Assembly: GCA_949282835.1 (NCBI GenBank)
Contig: CASDQU010000066.1
Coordinates: 1 to 8,513 of the forward strand
From: an uncultured Bacillota bacterium
Lineage (GTDB): Bacteria; Bacillota; Clostridia; Christensenellales; UBA1242
Length of the DNA: 8,513 nt
Direction: 5' to 3'
The notes under the pieces: generated by a model
Seen by the model: only the letters and a program-made list of their open reading frames with translations
The model's database searches: none
What the model was told of the DNA's origin: nothing
Made by a program: the position numbers and the translations under genes
Shown: piece by piece, positions 1-5,629 of the stretch
Layout: each line of letters starts with the position of its first letter
Position numbering within the stretch: position 1 is the first letter of the stretch

Positions 1-198
1 TTGTCAAATATGTGCGTAAATTTAAGGCGATGAAATCAAGGTCTTATGCAATTAAAATCTCTGAACCATGTCAGAGCCTGACGGCAGCATCATTAAGGAG
101 ACACTTTGATGTGCCATAAGGTAGCTTTGGTGGAGTTTTAACTTTGCGAGGCAGTTGGTAAGGTCTTGTCAAGGCAAGTTCTCGGCTATGAAAATTTC
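1..198 (+). ncRNA. ffs: Signal recognition particle RNA (large bacterial type), 5' end outside window
   Basis: This is the RNA scaffold of the signal recognition particle, which binds Ffh (SRP54) and targets nascent membrane proteins to FtsY. The run from 64 to about 132 follows the Bacillus scRNA pattern: GAACCATGTCAG, a short hairpin, GGCAGCAT, CATTAAG, then GATGTGCCATAAGGTAGC. The domain IV hairpin is GCC (76-78), loop TGAC (79-82), GGC (83-85), where the usual loop is GGAA. Bases 35-61 pair with 133-159 in a long helix (GCAA with TTGC, TTAAAA with TTTTAA, CTC with GAG, GTCTT with GAGGC, ATCAA with TTGGT), as expected for helix 5 of the long, Alu-containing form. The 5' Alu part should begin some tens of bases before position 1. 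The 3' end is set approximately by the terminator that follows. Confidence 0.9.
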
Positions 199-223
199 AG
201 CAGGAAATATTCCTGCTTTTTTT
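199..223 (+). terminator. Intrinsic terminator of the SRP RNA
   Basis: A perfect 8-bp stem AGCAGGAA (199-206) / TTCCTGCT (210-217) with a 3-base loop runs straight into a T tract (217-223). It lies directly after the SRP RNA on the same strand, so it probably ends that transcript and separates it from the ankyrin gene. Confidence 0.9.
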
Positions 224-227
224 GTAT

Positions 228-241
228 TTTTTAGCTAAAAA
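228..241. repeat. 14-bp perfect palindrome upstream of the ankyrin promoter
   Basis: TTTTTAGCTAAAAA reads the same on both strands and lies 32 bp upstream of the -35. It could be a regulator site or simply an AT-rich coincidence; nothing else identifies a binding protein. Confidence 0.35.
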
Positions 242-273
242 TTAAAAATTATAAACTTTTTTACGAAACCCCC

Positions 274-301
274 TTGACAATTCTCCCCCCCCGACTATAA
301 T
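274..301 (+). promoter_or_regulatory. Consensus sigma-A promoter with a poly-C spacer, driving the ankyrin gene
   Basis: A perfect -35 TTGACA (274-279) and a perfect -10 TATAAT (296-301) are separated by 16 bp. The spacer contains a run of eight C's (285-292), and five more C's lie just before the -35 (269-273). These are striking in an AT-rich region. AT-rich sequence lies upstream (225-268). Transcription would start around 308, just ahead of the AGGAG (310-314) that serves the ATG at 321, so the leader is very short. Confidence 0.85.
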
Positions 302-320
302 TATAAAATAGGAGAAAAAT

Positions 321-869
321 ATGAAAGGAAATATTTTTGCAAAACTATTCAATAAAAAAGCAATAAACGTTCAAGAAGAAAATAAGACTGTAGCCCATCA
401 TTCTCTTAACCAAAAAGAGCTCGATGATAAGCTTAATGATGCCATCTTTTATAATGAGAAAATTAGTACTATAGAAAAACTACTTGCTCAAGGAGCAAAC
501 CCCAATACCCGTGGGGGCAATGAAGTATGTGCTACGCCTGTATTAAATACTGCTATAAGTGCTGGTAGATTGGATATTGTTGAACTCTTAATCAAATATA
601 AAGCAAATGTCAATATCCCAGAGTCTTACAATAAAATGACACCATTACATACAGCTTGCTATATGCCAAAGGAACAAAATTTAGCCATAATTAAATTGCT
701 CGTTGAAAATGGAGCAGACCTTTCAATTAAGGATGCACACGGCAGAACACCTCTTGATGTGGCAAAAACTTGCAAGACAGAATATTCTAAAGAGATTATA
801 GAGTATCTTGAAAATCAGATTGCTAAAGAGCAAGAAGAAAATACTGCTAAAGAGCAAGAAAATGAATAA
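321..869 (+). CDS. Ankyrin-repeat protein, 182 aa
   Basis: A small soluble protein made almost entirely of ankyrin repeats, a fold used for protein-protein binding; the partner cannot be told from sequence. Four repeat units are visible: about residues 37-65 (with LLAQGANPN), 72-100 (ALSAGRLDIVELL-like helix, then ANVN), 106-138 (TPLHTACY, IIKLLVENGADL) and 139-164 (GRTPLDVAK). The N-terminal 30 residues are basic then polar, with no signal peptide or membrane segment, so it is probably cytoplasmic. The C-terminus is a charged tail, AKEQEEN TAKEQENE, encoded by a partly duplicated 24-bp unit. The start is fixed by AGGAG at 310-314, six bases before the ATG. It is monocistronic, with its own promoter and terminator, and is the only protein gene on the + strand here. 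Specific function unknown. Confidence 0.9.
   Translation: MKGNIFAKLFNKKAINVQEENKTVAHHSLNQKELDDKLNDAIFYNEKISTIEKLLAQGANPNTRGGNEVCATPVLNTAISAGRLDIVELLIKYKANVNIPESYNKMTPLHTACYMPKEQNLAIIKLLVENGADLSIKDAHGRTPLDVAKTCKTEYSKEIIEYLENQIAKEQEENTAKEQENE
821..860 (+). repeat. 16-bp direct repeat in the ankyrin gene tail (24-bp period)
   Basis: TGCTAAAGAGCAAGAA occurs at 821-836 and again at 845-860. The period is 24 bp, or 8 codons, so gain or loss of a unit keeps the frame and would only lengthen or shorten the KEQEEN-type tail. Confidence 0.8.
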
Positions 870-870
870 C

Positions 871-898
871 AAAAATCGCCAAAATTTGGCGATTTTTT
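871..898. terminator. Bidirectional intrinsic terminator between convergent genes
   Basis: AAAAATCGCC (871-880) pairs with GGCGATTTTT (889-898). The stem is flanked by A's on the left and T's on the right, so it yields a hairpin plus T tract on both strands. It sits 2 bp after the ankyrin stop and 8 bp after the stop of the convergent small gene, and can serve both. Confidence 0.88.
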
Positions 899-905
899 AA
901 TACCT

Positions 906-1127
906 TTATTTTTTCATCTTTTTTTCTAATTTATCTGCACCTTCTTTAATTTTCTTTTCAGCTTTATTGATAGCTTTTTCAGTTTTAGATGCCATTTTAT
1001 CAACTTCTTTCATTACCTTTTTCTCTCCTTGGTCTATAACCTCTTTAGCGCCTTGCGAATATTTATATAAAAGCGCGCCTGTAAGAAGTCCCATACTAAA
1101 TCCAAGAAGCATCATTACATCTTTCAT
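906..1127 (-). CDS. YtxH-like small membrane-anchored protein, 73 aa
   Basis: A short protein with one hydrophobic N-terminal segment (about residues 4-22, including LLGFSMGLLTGALLY), followed by a Lys/Glu-rich helix with alternating charges (EKKVMKEVDKM, KAEKKIKEGADKLEKK), likely an amphipathic or coiled-coil tail in the cytoplasm. This architecture matches the YtxH / gas-vesicle-like family of small Gram-positive envelope proteins, whose molecular role is poorly defined. The glycines in the membrane helix also fit that family. A strong AAGGAGGAG lies two bases before the ATG. It lies downstream of the nif operon on the same strand but is separated from it by a terminator (1176-1199). I see no clear promoter of its own, so it may depend on one I cannot recognise or on readthrough. 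Confidence 0.75.
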   Translation of the reverse strand: MKDVMMLLGFSMGLLTGALLYKYSQGAKEVIDQGEKKVMKEVDKMASKTEKAINKAEKKIKEGADKLEKKMKK

Positions 1128-1175
1128 AACTCCTCCTTGAATATAGTATCTTCAAAAAATTAATATATATACATT

Positions 1176-1199
1176 AAAAAACGCCTTAATACTAAGGCG
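1176..1199 (-). terminator. Intrinsic terminator of the nif operon
   Basis: On the - strand, CGCCTTA / TAAGGCG form a perfect 7-bp stem (1182-1188 and 1193-1199) with a 4-base loop, followed by six T's (the A run at 1176-1181 on the + strand). It lies just past the last frame of the nifS-nifU operon. Confidence 0.88.
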
Positions 1200-1207
1200 C
1201 AATTTAT

Positions 1208-1492
1208 TTACCTTTCAAAATCACAAGAAGATGAGCGGCAATTTGTTATTTGAGTTGAAAAACCATATTTTTCAAGCAAATTTTCTGCTTTTTTTGCAAT
1301 ATTTTTATCGCATTCAATATTTTCGGTCTTTTACTCTTCATAAAGCTCTAAAGTGGTGACAAAGACACCTAAAATTTCCTTGCCTTCTTTAGTTGTTAGT
1401 AATTTTTTGATATCTTTATACCATTCATCAAGTTGACATCTGTCGATATATTTTCTGCCAAAATTGTAATAATAAACAATCTCACTTTCCAT
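1208..1492 (-). pseudogene. Small third gene of the nif operon, split by an in-frame TAA
   Basis: An ATG at 1492, two bases after the nifU stop, opens a 53-codon frame (MESEIVYYYNFGRKYIDR..., ending ELYEE) that stops at TAA 1331-1333. The same frame then stays open for another 40 codons (KTENIECDKNIAKK..., ENLLEKYGFSTQI, CRSSSCDFER) to TAA 1208-1210, immediately before the operon terminator. The second part has no ATG and its composition looks like protein. The simplest reading is a protein of about 94 residues broken by one nonsense mutation; a genuine 53-residue protein followed by a decayed tail is possible. Its position in the operon suggests a link to Fe-S assembly. I do not recognise the family. 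The start has only a weak ribosome binding site and is probably coupled to nifU. Confidence 0.55.
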
Positions 1493-1494
1493 AA

Positions 1495-1890
1495 TTACTC
1501 TAAAGACTTTTTCGCCTCTTTCTCCTTTCTCTTATAATAATCTTCAATAGTATTTTTGATAGCCTCTTCAACAAGTAAGGCACAATATTGACGATTTTGT
1601 GGAAGCTCTCCCATTTCTTCAAGAATGTCAAGATTAGTCATAGACAAAGCTTCTTCTAAAGTTCTTCCAATAAGCATTTCGCAAGCAATGTCGCTGGCAA
1701 CTATAGTGCAAACGCCGCCAAAAGCTTTAAATTTGCAACTTGAAATAATTCCGCCTTCATCTATAAGCATATATATTTTTACCAAATCTCCGCAATTTTC
1801 ATCGCCTGCCTTGCCACTACCATTTGCCCCTCTAAGTCCACCAGCAAATCTAGGGCTTGCAAATCTTTCTAATATTTTATTACTATACAT
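1495..1890 (-). CDS. nifU: NifU/IscU-type iron-sulfur cluster assembly scaffold, 131 aa
   Basis: This protein receives sulfur from the cysteine desulfurase and iron to build a [2Fe-2S] cluster that it passes to apoproteins. It is a single IscU-like domain of normal length: MYSNKILERFASPR at the start, ENCGD (Cys33, Asp35), GGVCTIVASD (Cys61), and QYCALLVEEAIKNTIEDY (Cys103), matching the C-terminal HCS(I/L)LAEDAI motif of IscU. In typical scaffolds the middle motif is YGCGSAIA, with cysteine right after the first glycine; here that position is Gly59 and the cysteine comes two residues later. Cys52 and Cys70 are extra. It starts two bases after the nifS stop, with GGGAGG inside the end of nifS, so the two are coupled. 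A specialised or divergent scaffold is possible. Confidence 0.9.
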   Translation of the reverse strand: MYSNKILERFASPRFAGGLRGANGSGKAGDENCGDLVKIYMLIDEGGIISSCKFKAFGGVCTIVASDIACEMLIGRTLEEALSMTNLDILEEMGELPQNRQYCALLVEEAIKNTIEDYYKRKEKEAKKSLE

Positions 1891-1892
1891 GA

Positions 1893-3068
1893 TTATTTCC
1901 TCCCTGCTTTTGTTAGTGCTGAAATTGACCTCAATTTTGCTACCGACTTTTCAATAGCTTCAACTGCATAATCAATATCACTTCGACTTATATTTTTACC
2001 AAAAGAAATTCTTATTGATGATTGAACAGCATTTCCGTCAAGTCCCATAGCCTTAAGCACATGTGATTGTTCGTTTGACCCTGATGTGCAAGCGGAAGCA
2101 ATAGACACAGCCACCCCTTCCATATCAAGTAACATAAGTAGAGATTCATTGTCCACCATATCAAAGGTTACATTTAAAATATTGCTAATTTTTTGCTGTG
2201 GATGACCATTAATTGTTATATATTCAACTTTTTCATTCAAATTGCGAATAAAATAATCACGAATACTTCTAAGTTTTTGTTGATTGATTGTCATATCTCT
2301 GATTGCAACTTCAACTGCCTTGCCAAAACCTGCTACAGCAGGAACATTTACCGTTCCTCCTCTCTTTTCGCGCTCTTGGCTGCCGCCAACAATCATAGGT
2401 TCAATTCTTATGCCATTTTTAAGATATAAACAGCCAACTCCTTTTGGCCCATAAATTTTATGCGCTGACATGGTGAGAGCATCTATTTCCATATCTTGAA
2501 CATCAATCTTAATATTTCCTATCGCCTGCACTGCATCTGTATGGAAAATTATGCCATAGTCGTGTGCAATTTTAGCAATAGCTTTGATATTTTGAATAGT
2601 TCCAACCTCATTATTTACTGCTATTATTGAAATAAGAGTGGTATCCTTTCTAATTGAATGAAGAAGTTCAACTAAATTCACAAGTCCATTTCGGTCTACC
2701 GGCAAATATGTGACCTCATAACCTTCTTCTTCAAGTTGTTTACAACTATCCAACACGGCATGATGTTCTATTGAGCTTGTTATTATATGCTTACCTTTGT
2801 TTGAATAGGCATGTGCAATTCCTTTGATTGCCCAGTTGTCCGCCTCTGTTCCGCCAGAAGTGAAATATATTTCATTACTTTTATTTGCATTGATTGCATT
2901 TGCAATACGGTCTCTTGCTCTATCTACAATAGCGCTTGCCTCTCTTCCAAAGCTATGCACCGAATTACTGTTGCCATAAATAGAGTTGTAGCATGGCAAG
3001 ATTTCTGCTAACACTTCACTTGATACAAAAGTTGTTGAAGCATTATCGAGATAAACTTTTCTAATCAT
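1893..3068 (-). CDS. nifS: Cysteine desulfurase (NifS/IscS family), 391 aa
   Basis: A PLP-dependent cytoplasmic enzyme that converts cysteine to alanine and holds the released sulfur as a persulfide for Fe-S clusters and probably tRNA thiolation. Family landmarks are in order: YLDNASTT at the N-terminus, FTSGGTEADN (69-78) for cofactor phosphate binding, EHHAV (His103, stacking on the PLP ring), NNEVGTIQ (152-159), HTDAVQ (Asp178, Gln181), SAHKIYGPKG with the Schiff-base Lys204, RGGTVNVP (236-243), and SACTSG with the persulfide Cys327. The short active-site loop and TSG motif indicate group I (NifS/IscS). Length is normal. AAGGAGAG precedes the ATG by four bases, and a promoter lies just upstream. 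First gene of the operon nifS - nifU - small broken gene. The name could equally be iscS. Confidence 0.96.
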   Translation of the reverse strand: MIRKVYLDNASTTFVSSEVLAEILPCYNSIYGNSNSVHSFGREASAIVDRARDRIANAINANKSNEIYFTSGGTEADNWAIKGIAHAYSNKGKHIITSSIEHHAVLDSCKQLEEEGYEVTYLPVDRNGLVNLVELLHSIRKDTTLISIIAVNNEVGTIQNIKAIAKIAHDYGIIFHTDAVQAIGNIKIDVQDMEIDALTMSAHKIYGPKGVGCLYLKNGIRIEPMIVGGSQEREKRGGTVNVPAVAGFGKAVEVAIRDMTINQQKLRSIRDYFIRNLNEKVEYITINGHPQQKISNILNVTFDMVDNESLLMLLDMEGVAVSIASACTSGSNEQSHVLKAMGLDGNAVQSSIRISFGKNISRSDIDYAVEAIEKSVAKLRSISALTKAGRK

Positions 3069-3089
3069 AATTCTCTCCTTTATGATTAA

Positions 3090-3118
3090 ATTTTATCACT
3101 AAAAGCATATAAAGTCAA
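3090..3118 (-). promoter_or_regulatory. Sigma-A promoter of the nifS-nifU operon
   Basis: Read on the - strand, TTGACT (3113-3118) is followed by 17 bp and TAAAAT (3090-3095), then about 20 bp to the AAGGAGAG and ATG of nifS. One mismatch to consensus in each box and ideal spacing. Confidence 0.75.
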
Positions 3119-3150
3119 TATATATTTTTTTATAAAAATTTATAATTTTT

Positions 3151-3181
3151 GCTAAAATAGCCTCTTTTTTTTAATTTTAGC
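3151..3181. repeat. Inverted repeat upstream of the nifS promoter
   Basis: GCTAAAAT (3151-3158) and ATTTTAGC (3174-3181) are perfect 8-bp inverted copies with a 15-bp T-rich spacer. The element ends about 33 bp upstream of the nifS -35. TAGCCT also recurs as a direct repeat at 3158-3163 and 3178-3183. It could be an operator, but no regulator can be named. Confidence 0.45.
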
Positions 3182-3194
3182 CTGTTTTTCTATT

Positions 3195-3211
3195 TATATA
3201 ATCATTATATA
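3195..3211. repeat. 17-bp palindrome in the nifS upstream region
   Basis: TATATAAT and ATTATATA flank a central C at 3203, a perfect inverted repeat. It lies between the trxA terminator and the inverted repeat at 3151-3181. Its AT-only arms make chance a real possibility. Confidence 0.35.
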
Positions 3212-3220
3212 GTTGCAAAC

Positions 3221-3252
3221 AAAAAAATTCTCATATGTTTTGAGAATTTTTT
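3221..3252. terminator. Intrinsic terminator after trxA
   Basis: AAAATTCTCA (to 3233) pairs with TGAGAATTTT (from 3241) around a 7-base loop. On the - strand the hairpin is followed by seven T's (3221-3227), six bases past the trxA stop, so it should end the tcdA-trxA transcript before nifS. It also has T's on the + strand. Confidence 0.85.
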
Positions 3253-3258
3253 GATTGT

Positions 3259-3567
3259 TTATAAATATTTCTTTATAGCATCTATACATTCATTAGCAAG
3301 CCAAACGCCTACATGCTTTTCTTTTGCTATGCCATCTTTAAATATTAAAAGTGTTGGAATGGACATAACTCCAAATGTACGAGCAAGGTCTTCATTTTTA
3401 TCTACATCTACTTTGAGAATTTGAGCCTTTCCGTCAAGCTCTTTATCTACATCTTCCAAAATTTGTCCCATCATACGACATGGCGCGCACCAGGTGGCAA
3501 AAAAATCAACTAATACCACCCCTTCTTTGCTTTCTTTTACAAAATCTTTTTGCTCTATTTCTTTCAT
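3259..3567 (-). CDS. trxA: Thioredoxin, 102 aa
   Basis: A cytoplasmic dithiol-disulfide oxidoreductase of normal thioredoxin length. The active site is FFATWCAPC (22-30), with redox cysteines Cys27 and Cys30; the residue between Cys and Pro is Ala rather than the more common Gly, a frequent natural variant. The buried Asp21 before the strand (VDFFATW), KVDVDKNEDLA and the cis-proline motif SIPT (Pro71) are all present, as is the FKDG turn. No signal peptide. A strong AAGGAGGAG lies two bases before the ATG, in the 20-base gap after the tcdA stop, so it is probably co-transcribed with tcdA. Neighbouring Fe-S assembly and tRNA genes do not define a specific partner; a general thioredoxin role is most likely. 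Confidence 0.95.
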   Translation of the reverse strand: MKEIEQKDFVKESKEGVVLVDFFATWCAPCRMMGQILEDVDKELDGKAQILKVDVDKNEDLARTFGVMSIPTLLIFKDGIAKEKHVGVWLANECIDAIKKYL

Positions 3568-3587
3568 AACTCCTCCTTAAACGATTT

Positions 3588-4259
3588 TCAACTTTCTACA
3601 ATAAAGTTTATCACATAACTTGCTAAACTGCAAGCGCAAGCCATAGGAAAATAGCTTATACTGCCAATTTGCCCTTCAATTTTAATAGGCTTACTTGGAC
3701 AATATACAACATCATGTTTTTTAATACCACGCATTTTTAAATTCTTTCTCATTACCTTAGCAAGTCCGTCATCGTGAGTTTTGTATATATCTTCAATGAT
3801 AAAATTTGGATTATTTATGCGATTGCCCGCGCCCATTGCCGACACTATTTTTATCCCTTTGTCTATACAATAGCAAATAAGTTCGATTTTATCACTCACA
3901 ATATCGATAGCGTCAATGACTATATCAAAATTTTTAATATATTGCTCTAAATTATTTTTGTTTATCTTAACATTCACAGCCTCAATTTTCGCTTTCTCAT
4001 TTATTTTAAGTAGATAATCTCTTAAAGCAACAACTTTAACCATGCCTATGGTATCGATATAAGCTTGAACTTGTCTATTTAAATTTGACATTTCAACCTT
4101 ATCAAAGTCAAAAAGAGTAAGGTTTTCAACGCCACTTCGAATAAGTAGCATTGCAAGATTGCCACCAACGCCTCCGCAACCTACAATGGCAAGCTTTGCC
4201 TTTTGCAATTTTTTTATACCATCTTCTCCTAAGAGCAGCTTTGTCCGCGAATTATCCAT
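3588..4259 (-). CDS. tcdA: tRNA threonylcarbamoyladenosine dehydratase (TcdA/CsdL), ThiF/E1-like, 223 aa
   Basis: An ATP-dependent E1-like enzyme that converts t6A at position 37 of ANN-decoding tRNAs to its cyclic form ct6A. Landmarks: SRTKLLLGEDG near the start (family SRTxLLxG), the nucleotide-binding VGCGGVGG (26-33), RSGVENLTLFDFD (41-53) with the acidic residue after the second strand, NLNRQ (59-63), VKV with Lys75 in the place of GKxKV, DAIDIVSDK (116-124), and the family-specific SAMGAGNR, DIYKT, LAKVMRKNLKMRGIKK, VVYCPSKP and GSISYFP blocks. These blocks separate it from MoeB, ThiF and ubiquitin-like E1 relatives. It is somewhat shorter than E. coli TcdA. It ends in TGA and is followed by trxA after 20 bases. 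A modest AAGGAT precedes the ATG. It may be transcribed with hslU or from a weak promoter near 4332-4359. Confidence 0.92.
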   Translation of the reverse strand: MDNSRTKLLLGEDGIKKLQKAKLAIVGCGGVGGNLAMLLIRSGVENLTLFDFDKVEMSNLNRQVQAYIDTIGMVKVVALRDYLLKINEKAKIEAVNVKINKNNLEQYIKNFDIVIDAIDIVSDKIELICYCIDKGIKIVSAMGAGNRINNPNFIIEDIYKTHDDGLAKVMRKNLKMRGIKKHDVVYCPSKPIKIEGQIGSISYFPMACACSLASYVINFIVES

Positions 4260-4308
4260 AATATCCTTTTATCTATTAAAAAATATCAATTTTTTCACTA
4301 AAAAATGC

Positions 4309-4326
4309 GTTTTTATTAATAAAAAC
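4309..4326. repeat. AT-rich palindrome between hslU and tcdA
   Basis: GTTTTTATTAATAAAAAC is a perfect 18-bp inverted repeat just after the hslU stop. On the - strand it is followed by GCA and a run of T's, so it might act as a weak terminator or 3' end stabiliser. The stem is almost all A-T, so strong termination is doubtful and readthrough into tcdA is plausible. Confidence 0.45.
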
Positions 4327-4332
4327 ATTAAA

Positions 4333-5628
4333 TTATAATATAAATTTCTTTAAATCAAACTTTTTCTTTGTCTCTTTAAAGGCATTTTGAACATAATTTT
4401 TATCGATGTTCACTGTAGTCATTGGCATCTGATTTGAAGCATTGAAAGATATATCTTCAAGCAAGCTTTCCATAATTGTATGAAGTCTTCTTGCTCCTAT
4501 ATTCTCACTTGTTTCATTCTCGGTCGCCGCCATCTCTGCGATTTCATCAAGAGCATCATCTGTAAAGTGAAGGTCGATATTGTCAACCTTTAAAATACTT
4601 GCATACTGAAGAGTAACTGAATTTTTAGGCTCTGATAAAATTCTTTTAAAATCATCTTTCGTCAAATTATCAAGGTCAACTCTAATTGGAAAACGACCTT
4701 GAAGCTCTGGTATCATATCTTCAATATTGGATACATGGAAAGCTCCTGAGGCTATAAATAAGATAAAGTCAGTTTTAACATTTCCATATTTAGTCGCAAC
4801 AGTGCTACCTTCAACTATCGGCAAAATATCTCTTTGAACGCCCTCTCTTGAAACATCTTGATTATTTGAACCGCCACTTTTGCCAATAATTTTATCAATC
4901 TCATCAATAAAGATAATGCCTTCTTCCTCTGTCCTTCTAATAGCCTCAGCATAGACATTGTCTTTATCTATAATCTTGTCACATTCCTCATTTGTCAAAA
5001 TCTCGCGCGCTCTTGCTACCGACATCTTTCTCTTCTTATGTCTTTGAGGCAAAAGACCGTCAAACATAGAGCCAAGGCTTATCTCTGGCCCGCCTATTGC
5101 AACCATAGGTTTTGGATTGTCAGCCACAAGCACATCTATACTTTCATTTTCAAGTTTACCCGCTCTAAGCTCTTCAGTTACAACCGACTTGTCAACTGCC
5201 TGGTCACTTGCTCGCCTAGTGTCGCAAATAGCATCAACAAGTTTATTCTCAACTATAGGACTAACCTTAGCTTCCATTTCATGAGCTTTCTCATCTTTGA
5301 CCATTCTAACTGCAACCTCGACAAGGTCACGAATCATGCTTTCGACATCTCTGCCTACATAACCCACTTCGGTATACTTTGTAGCTTCAATTTTAATAAA
5401 TGGTGCTTTGACAAGTTTTGCAAGTCGTCTTGCAATCTCTGTCTTACCAACCCCAGTTGGCCCACGCATAATTATGTTTTTTGGAGTAATCTCTTCCCTC
5501 AATTCTTTTGGCAGCAAACTTCTTCTATAGCGATTTCTTAGTGCTATTGCAACAGCACGCTTTGCTTTACCTTGTCCAATAATATATTTATCAAGCTCTT
5601 CAACTATTTGTCTTGGTGTTAAATTCAT
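4333..5628 (-). CDS. hslU: HslU, ATPase/unfoldase subunit of the HslUV protease, 431 aa
   Basis: A hexameric AAA+ (Clp/HSP100) unfoldase that feeds substrates into the HslV peptidase. Landmarks: IVEELDKYIIGQ at the N-terminus, Walker A GPTGVGKT (56-63), the substrate-gripping pore loop GYVG (89-92), an intermediate I-domain (about 110-235, with VAIGGPEISLGSMFDGLLP in its second half), Walker B IIFIDEID (238-245), a sensor 1 region around FIASGAFH, GRFPIRV (311-317, arginine finger region) and sensor 2 GARRLHT (378-384). The C-terminus, DLKKFIL, keeps the tail that docks into HslV. Length is close to the E. coli protein. The ATG lies one base after the hslV stop, with AGGAGG inside the last hslV codons, so synthesis of the two subunits is coupled. 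Confidence 0.97.
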   Translation of the reverse strand: MNLTPRQIVEELDKYIIGQGKAKRAVAIALRNRYRRSLLPKELREEITPKNIIMRGPTGVGKTEIARRLAKLVKAPFIKIEATKYTEVGYVGRDVESMIRDLVEVAVRMVKDEKAHEMEAKVSPIVENKLVDAICDTRRASDQAVDKSVVTEELRAGKLENESIDVLVADNPKPMVAIGGPEISLGSMFDGLLPQRHKKRKMSVARAREILTNEECDKIIDKDNVYAEAIRRTEEEGIIFIDEIDKIIGKSGGSNNQDVSREGVQRDILPIVEGSTVATKYGNVKTDFILFIASGAFHVSNIEDMIPELQGRFPIRVDLDNLTKDDFKRILSEPKNSVTLQYASILKVDNIDLHFTDDALDEIAEMAATENETSENIGARRLHTIMESLLEDISFNASNQMPMTTVNIDKNYVQNAFKETKKKFDLKKFIL

Positions 5629-5629
5629 C

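Noticed and set aside
1128..1175. Promoter for the YtxH-like gene
   Set aside because: Only AT-rich TATATT-like strings are present, without a suitable -35, and the one nearest the gene is too close to the ribosome binding site.
1625..1957. 110-codon + strand frame opposite nifU
   Set aside because: It mirrors nifU and the end of nifS; its proline/leucine-rich translation has no domain and the antisense genes are clear.
4332..4359. Possible tcdA promoter (TTTGAT, 16 bp, TATAAT on the - strand)
   Set aside because: The -10 is perfect but it overlaps the last codons of hslU and the -35 is poor; not strong enough to list as a feature.
5038..5541. 167-codon + strand frame opposite hslU
   Set aside because: It lies fully within hslU on the other strand, reads as low-complexity F/S/C/N-rich protein and has no supporting signals.
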